Shown here one piece after another: positions 59,121 through 64,000 of a DNA stretch of 64,000 nucleotides. The position numbers and the translations under genes are program-made. Source of the stretch: Sedimentibacter sp. zth1. GTDB taxonomy: Bacteria; Bacillota; Clostridia; Tissierellales; Sedimentibacteraceae. Location: NCBI RefSeq assembly GCF_017352195.1, contig NZ_CP071445.1, positions 2,232,001 to 2,296,000 of the forward strand, written 5' to 3'. Below the pieces are notes generated by a model. It searched no databases and was not told the origin of the DNA. It saw nothing but the letters and a program-made list of their open reading frames with translations. How positions within the stretch are numbered: the stretch's first letter is position 1; every line of letters begins with the position of its first letter.

Positions 59121-61205
59121 ATGTATGATTTTACAGAATATGATAAAGAGTTAGAATTACTATTAATAAACGAAAATAATATAGAAAAAATTAAAGAAAT
59201 ATTATTAAACTACAAATCAGATGATTTAGTTGGTTGTCGTAAAATTATAGATCATAGTATTGAATTCTGTAAAAAGAATAACCTAAACAATCAAATAGCT
59301 TGGTTTTATTATTGTCTGGGATGGAACTACCTTGATTTTCAGAACATACAAGAAGCATTAAATGTATTTTATGAAGCAAAGGAAATGTTTGAAAAATATG
59401 ATAACTTAGAGGGTATGGCTTATGCCTATAATGGCTTATCATCTATGTATAGTCAGCTTGGTCAGTACGATGTATCAAGTGAAGTTAGAATTAGAGGTAT
59501 AGTGCTTGCTGTACAAGGTAATTATGCTGATATTCTAAATAAACTTTTAATAAACTTTAGTATAGAATTAATTAGCAATAATGAATATTCTAAAGCAAAA
59601 GAAATTATAGAATACATAGATGCAGAATATAAATATTCCCAAAAAAATATATTGAACCAATTTTTTTATAAAAATACTTTAGCACAAATTGAAATAAATA
59701 TTGGTAATGCAAATCTTGCATTAAAATATCTATTCGAACTAAATGATATTATAAATGTAAAAGAAGCACAAAGATACAAGTGCGAACTAAATCAATCATT
59801 TGGCATGGCATATTTTAAACTAAAAGATTATAAAAAAGCAGAACAATATTTTAAATTATCCTATGATCAAGCCTTAAGCAATAGTTCATATTTCGAAGCA
59901 TGCAATATTTTAGTTGAATGGCTAAAATTAAACAAGACTCTAAATGACAATAAATCATATATTAAAAATATTATGTTAATCTTGAGCTATGCTAAAGATA
60001 ATAAATTATATATTTTTTTGAAAATGTCATATAAAAAGTTATATGACTATTACAAAGAAATAGGTGATTATAAAAAATCTTTATACTACTTAGAAATGTA
60101 TGATGAAATAGAGAGTATATTAAATACTCCAAGCTATAACAAATTATTGGCTAAATTAAATATAGTTTTTTCCGATAAACAAATGAGTCTTGATAAACTA
60201 ATGAAAGATAAAACAGAGCTTATTTCAGATATAGGACAAAAAATTATTTCAGTACTTGATATAGACAAAATCTATATTATTTTAAATGATAATATAGATA
60301 AAATAATTAACAGAGATTATTTTAATATTGCAGTATATAATTCAGTAGATAACGAAATTTTGTATTTAAGATTAGAAAACAATAAAATTGAATACATTAG
60401 ATATAAAAATACCAACGATAACAACTCATTAACAGAATATTGTTTAAATCATAGAAAAACAATTTTAATAAATGATTTGAAAAAAGAGTATAAGGTGTAT
60501 ACAAAAAATATAAATATAGATATAGATGAATTGGGATTAACAAAACCGCTATCTATTATTTATGTACCTTTGCTAGTCGATAATATAGCAATAGGTGTAA
60601 TGACAGTTCAAAGCATGAAGAAAAATGCATATGCTAATCATGATGTGAACATATTAAAGGTTATTGGAAACTATGCAGCCATTGCATTTAAAAATGCTAT
60701 TGAATATAAAAGTATACAAGAAGAAGCGGTTTATGACAGTCTAACAGGATTTTTGACAAAAAGAGAAATACTAAAAGAAGGACAAATATTAATTGATAGA
60801 TTTAAAAAATTAAAAGAAAGCTTCTGTGTATTCATGGTTGATATAGATAATTTCAGTAATATAAACAATACTTTTGGACATGTATCGGGAGATAATATCA
60901 TAAAGAAAATATCTAAAACAATAAATTCTATAATAAGATCAACTGATTTAATTGGTAGGTATGGTGGAGATGAATTTTTACTGTTTTGCCCGGGTTTAAA
61001 AAAAGAAAAGGGTATTATATTAGCAGAAAGACTAAAGAGTGAAATTTATAGTACTGAATTCAAGACATTGAGCAATGAGTTAGTACAAGTTTCAGTTAGT
61101 ATTGGTGTTTATGAATATAGTGAAGATAATATAAAAATTATGGAAGCAATAAACAATGCAGATATATCATTGTATAGAGAAAAAGAAAGTTTAAAAATAA
61201 GGTAA
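59121..61205 (+). CDS. TPR-GAF-GGDEF protein (probable diguanylate cyclase), copy 2
   Basis: A 694-residue paralogue of the preceding protein, with the same layout and length: TPR-type repeats (1-335), GAF-like domain (350-530), GGDEF domain (535-690). The GGDEF motif at about 614-618 is intact, and RSTD forms the inhibitory site. The N-terminal repeat region is less similar than the GGDEF part, so the inputs have probably diverged. It starts 53 bases after copy 1 and is likely in the same transcript, although it could have its own promoter. Confidence 0.9.
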   Translation: MYDFTEYDKELELLLINENNIEKIKEILLNYKSDDLVGCRKIIDHSIEFCKKNNLNNQIAWFYYCLGWNYLDFQNIQEALNVFYEAKEMFEKYDNLEGMAYAYNGLSSMYSQLGQYDVSSEVRIRGIVLAVQGNYADILNKLLINFSIELISNNEYSKAKEIIEYIDAEYKYSQKNILNQFFYKNTLAQIEINIGNANLALKYLFELNDIINVKEAQRYKCELNQSFGMAYFKLKDYKKAEQYFKLSYDQALSNSSYFEACNILVEWLKLNKTLNDNKSYIKNIMLILSYAKDNKLYIFLKMSYKKLYDYYKEIGDYKKSLYYLEMYDEIESILNTPSYNKLLAKLNIVFSDKQMSLDKLMKDKTELISDIGQKIISVLDIDKIYIILNDNIDKIINRDYFNIAVYNSVDNEILYLRLENNKIEYIRYKNTNDNNSLTEYCLNHRKTILINDLKKEYKVYTKNINIDIDELGLTKPLSIIYVPLLVDNIAIGVMTVQSMKKNAYANHDVNILKVIGNYAAIAFKNAIEYKSIQEEAVYDSLTGFLTKREILKEGQILIDRFKKLKESFCVFMVDIDNFSNINNTFGHVSGDNIIKKISKTINSIIRSTDLIGRYGGDEFLLFCPGLKKEKGIILAERLKSEIYSTEFKTLSNELVQVSVSIGVYEYSEDNIKIMEAINNADISLYREKESLKIR

Positions 61206-61223
61206 TGCGTTGTTAGAAATCAT

Positions 61224-61259
61224 AAAAAACTGACAAATTTATTAATTGCCAGTTTTTTT
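61224..61259. terminator. Bidirectional terminator
   Basis: AAAAACTGACAA pairs with TTGCCAGTTTTT with one mismatch. T-runs lie on both strands. It serves the diguanylate cyclase gene on the left and the helicase gene on the right, which converge here. Confidence 0.85.
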
Positions 61260-61269
61260 ATTTACAAAA

Positions 61270-64000
61270 TTAATTAACATCAAATAAGCTTTGTATTTCT
61301 TCCTTAGTTAAAGAGTTAAATAAGATCTCTTTTTCAGTTATAACTGAATCAACTAAATTTTGCTTTCTATTTTGGAGTCTTTCAATTTTTTCCTCTATAG
61401 TATCTTTTGTGATAAGTTTAAAAACTTGAACTTTGTTTTTTTGACCAATCCTATGGGCTCTATCTGTTGCTTGATTTTGAGCGCTATTATTCCACCAAGG
61501 ATCAAAGTGTATAACTATGTCAGCTCCAGTTAAATTAAGTCCTGTTCCACCAGCTTTTAAAGATATCAAGAAAATTGGAGTATTATTGATATTAAACTTA
61601 TCAATAAGTTCCATTCTTGTTTTCGCTTTTGTGCTTCCTGTCAATAAAAAGTAAGGAATGTTTTTAAGTTTTAAATTTTCTGCAATAATATCAAGCATTG
61701 AAGTAAATTGAGAAAAAATAAGTATTTTATGATTACTTTGTATACTATCAGTAACAATTTGCATACACAAATTTAATTTTGCGCTTTCACCGTTATAATT
61801 ATCAATATATAAAGAAGGATGACAACAAATTTGTCTAAGTCTAGTTAGCATTGATAGAATTTTTATTTGACTTTTTTCAAAACCTTGTGTATTTATTTCT
61901 AAATTATACTCTTTATTAATTTTAACAACCTCAGCCATATAAAGTTTTCGTTGTTTATCTTCCATTTTTGTATAGCTTGATATTTCCATTTTATCTGGTA
62001 AGTCCTTCAATACATCACGTTTTAATCTTCTCAATATAAATGGTTCAATTATGCTATGCAGTTTATCTAATGTGTTAATATCATTATTCTTAATAATAGG
62101 TGTTTCATATTTATTCTTGAAATTATTGTATGATAATAAAAAATTAGGCATAATAAAATCAAAAATAGACCATAAATCGGACAATGAGTTTTCAATAGGA
62201 GTACCGGTTAATGCAAATCGCACATTGCTTTTTATACATTTAACCGATTCAGCATTTAAAGTATATGAATTTTTGATATATTGAGCTTCATCAAGTATGC
62301 AGTAATTAAAATCAAAATCTTTATATATATTAATATCTCTTTTGAGTAAATCGTAAGATGTTATAATTAAATTTATGCCCTCAATATTTTTTAGTAATTC
62401 AACTCTTTGGGATTTTGCTCCGACAATTGCTATTGTAGAAATTTCAGGAGCAAATTTGTCAACCTCGTTAATCCAGTTGTATATCAAAGACGTAGGGCAA
62501 ACAACAATTGATGGTAAATTATTATTCTTTTCTGATAGCAATAAAGCTATAATTTGCAATGTCTTACCAAGTCCCATATCATCTGCCAGTATTCCACCAA
62601 GCCCATAAAAAGCTAATGTTTTTAACCATTTAAAACCTGTTTTTTGGTAATTTCTTAATATATTTTCCAATGAATTAGGAATTTCAAAATCAAAATCTTT
62701 ATGTGCACCTAAGTTCTTAACAATATTTACAAAATCAGAGTTTTTATGTGCATTAATTATTTCATTTTTACTTAGTAGGTCTTCTATGTTAATCGACCTG
62801 AATTTTGGAAGTAAAACTGTATTATCATCATGTTTTGAGTTTATTATATCTAAGTCGTCAGATAGAGATTGAATAGTATCAAAATAATCATCATCTAAAT
62901 TTAAAAAAGAACCATCTTTTAATCTAAAATATTTTTTCTTAACCTTATATTGGCTAAGTATGTTTTTTAAATCCGAGAGGCTAAATTCTAAATTATTTAA
63001 ATCCAATTCAATTAAATTATTAGCTAATTTAACACCCATTGAAATAGTTTTAGGAGTTTTGACTTTTATTTTTCCAAAGCTTTCGCTAACATTTACTTCA
63101 CACATTTTAATTAATTTATTTACACCATCAGTAACAAAATTGTATATAGAATTTTCATTTGTTAAAATGTATTTTTTGTTTTTTTGAACGAAACCACAAT
63201 TTTTAATAAAAGAAGTAATATTTAATTCGCCTTTTAAATCTCTAATAATTATTTCTTTAGTATTTTTTTTTATATTTTCAACAAAAGGATTAATATCAAC
63301 ATTGTCGTAGTTAAATACATAATCCAAAATTATTGCATTAGATGTATTAGTATCTAAATATATTTTTGCAACTAATGGATTAATTATTAGCATATCCGAA
63401 ATGTCTTCAGGAATTCTAACACTTGTAAACTTATTTAATGTAGATAAAACGGTAGAATAAAATTTTGATAAATTATCTTGCAGTATTGGTATAGATAAAT
63501 TATTAGTCGCCTTTATTTTTTCAATTGCAGGCAAAACATTATCTATAAATGTACTATCACATTTATAAAAAAATTCATCATGTATTATATAAGCTTTGTT
63601 CAAAAATTTATATATAAAAATTTTATTTTCAAAAAAGTTTTCAATGCAAAAATCATATTTATTAGTCTTAGAATTTTTTTCTAAGTAGAAATTAACAACT
63701 GGATTTTGATTTAAAAATTTTATTTTATTACTTTCATTGTTATGAATGAAAATAACACTTTTATTTTCCAGTAAATCAAATAACAAATCAAGTTGTGAAT
63801 TTGGTATTTTTATATTTTTTTTCGATGGGATATTTTCTGTATTATATCCGTACATATCTAAATAATCATAACACAAATTAACTATAAATTTTGCAAGTGA
63901 TTTTGACAGTTCATCAAAATTATCAATATTGTGGTTAATAACAAAACTTTTACCATAACGATAACTACTAGATGATTTTATATTCTCAGCCAAAGCAAAA
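61270..64000 (-). CDS. SNF2-family DEAD/DEAH-box helicase (5' end beyond the window)
   Basis: At least 907 residues, open to the right edge at 64000. A TTG at 63993 could start it, but the upstream codons are also open and the family usually has about 1050-1100 residues with an N-terminal SWIM zinc finger. I therefore regard it as truncated by the window. The helicase core covers the C-terminal 450 residues: ILADDMGLGKTLQIIALL (motif I), ILDEAQYIKN (II), LTGTPIENSLSDLWSIFDF (III), LISLKAGGTGLNL, and QATDRAHRIGQ (VI). The long N-terminal part is a bacterial SNF2-type region. The role in the cell is unknown. Confidence 0.93.
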   Translation of the reverse strand, partial: FALAENIKSSSSYRYGKSFVINHNIDNFDELSKSLAKFIVNLCYDYLDMYGYNTENIPSKKNIKIPNSQLDLLFDLLENKSVIFIHNNESNKIKFLNQNPVVNFYLEKNSKTNKYDFCIENFFENKIFIYKFLNKAYIIHDEFFYKCDSTFIDNVLPAIEKIKATNNLSIPILQDNLSKFYSTVLSTLNKFTSVRIPEDISDMLIINPLVAKIYLDTNTSNAIILDYVFNYDNVDINPFVENIKKNTKEIIIRDLKGELNITSFIKNCGFVQKNKKYILTNENSIYNFVTDGVNKLIKMCEVNVSESFGKIKVKTPKTISMGVKLANNLIELDLNNLEFSLSDLKNILSQYKVKKKYFRLKDGSFLNLDDDYFDTIQSLSDDLDIINSKHDDNTVLLPKFRSINIEDLLSKNEIINAHKNSDFVNIVKNLGAHKDFDFEIPNSLENILRNYQKTGFKWLKTLAFYGLGGILADDMGLGKTLQIIALLLSEKNNNLPSIVVCPTSLIYNWINEVDKFAPEISTIAIVGAKSQRVELLKNIEGINLIITSYDLLKRDINIYKDFDFNYCILDEAQYIKNSYTLNAESVKCIKSNVRFALTGTPIENSLSDLWSIFDFIMPNFLLSYNNFKNKYETPIIKNNDINTLDKLHSIIEPFILRRLKRDVLKDLPDKMEISSYTKMEDKQRKLYMAEVVKINKEYNLEINTQGFEKSQIKILSMLTRLRQICCHPSLYIDNYNGESAKLNLCMQIVTDSIQSNHKILIFSQFTSMLDIIAENLKLKNIPYFLLTGSTKAKTRMELIDKFNINNTPIFLISLKAGGTGLNLTGADIVIHFDPWWNNSAQNQATDRAHRIGQKNKVQVFKLITKDTIEEKIERLQNRKQNLVDSVITEKEILFNSLTKEEIQSLFDVN

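Noticed and set aside
60980-61000. GCCCGGG near 60988 as a Noc-binding site
   Set aside because: It lies inside a diguanylate cyclase gene, and the flanks differ from the palindromic consensus ATTTCCCGGGAAAT on both sides.

Overview
The window is a very AT-rich (roughly 27-30% G+C by eye) chromosomal segment of an anaerobic, probably spore-forming member of the Clostridia, and it contains the replication origin. The evidence is the dnaA-dnaN-yaaA-recF-gyrB-gyrA run on the minus strand, the divergent rpmH-rnpA-yidD-yidC-jag-mnmE-mnmG-rsmG-noc-parA-parB run on the plus strand, DnaA-box clusters on both sides of dnaA, a perfect parS site, spmA-spmB, and an NAD(P)-linked [FeFe] hydrogenase operon. 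The gyrA-rsbV-rsbW-sigB order followed at a distance by serS resembles, from memory, the origin region of Clostridioides difficile. A Peptostreptococcaceae-like or neighbouring lineage is therefore a reasonable but unproven guess.

Left arm (1-22332): every gene is on the minus strand, co-oriented with replication away from the origin. From the origin outward come dnaA, dnaN, yaaA, recF, gyrB, gyrA, a partner-switching sigma module (rsbV, a degenerate rsbW, sigB-like), a UPF0182 membrane protein, serS, a D,D-carboxypeptidase, an XRE-cupin regulator and tRNA-Arg(CCT). Beyond these lie two envelope proteins of unknown function (a lipoprotein and a zinc-ribbon membrane protein) and a GntR/YtrA-type regulator with its ABC transporter, which runs off the left edge.

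Right arm, first part (22846-40370): all genes are on the plus strand. They comprise ribosomal protein L34 and RNase P protein, membrane-insertion factors, tRNA-modification enzymes, nucleoid occlusion and ParAB segregation proteins, and the four-gene hndABCD-type hydrogenase. They are followed by a cysteine desulfurase, parS, CvpA, a YedF-like sulfur/selenium protein, a DUF951 protein and a glycerophosphodiesterase.

Right arm, second part (40503-64000): a MATE pump, then a pyrimidine operon (hutD-like, pyrB, I, C, F, K, D, E) with PyrR-type RNA sites before hutD and pyrB. Next come a polysaccharide deacetylase, a GNAT acetyltransferase, and a NarL-type two-component system divergent from an ATPase plus two-permease exporter (LnrJK-LMN-like layout). 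The window ends with spmAB, two tandem TPR-GAF-GGDEF diguanylate cyclases and an SNF2-family helicase cut by the right edge.

No insertion sequences, prophage genes, CRISPR arrays or rRNA genes were seen. Most of the window is core chromosome. The least explained parts are a HutD-family gene inside the PyrR regulon, a PyrR site overlapping the pyrB ribosome-binding site, an RsbW homologue that has lost its ATP-binding motifs, a Ser-for-Cys change in an H-cluster motif of the hydrogenase, and the unknown lipoprotein/zinc-ribbon pair.
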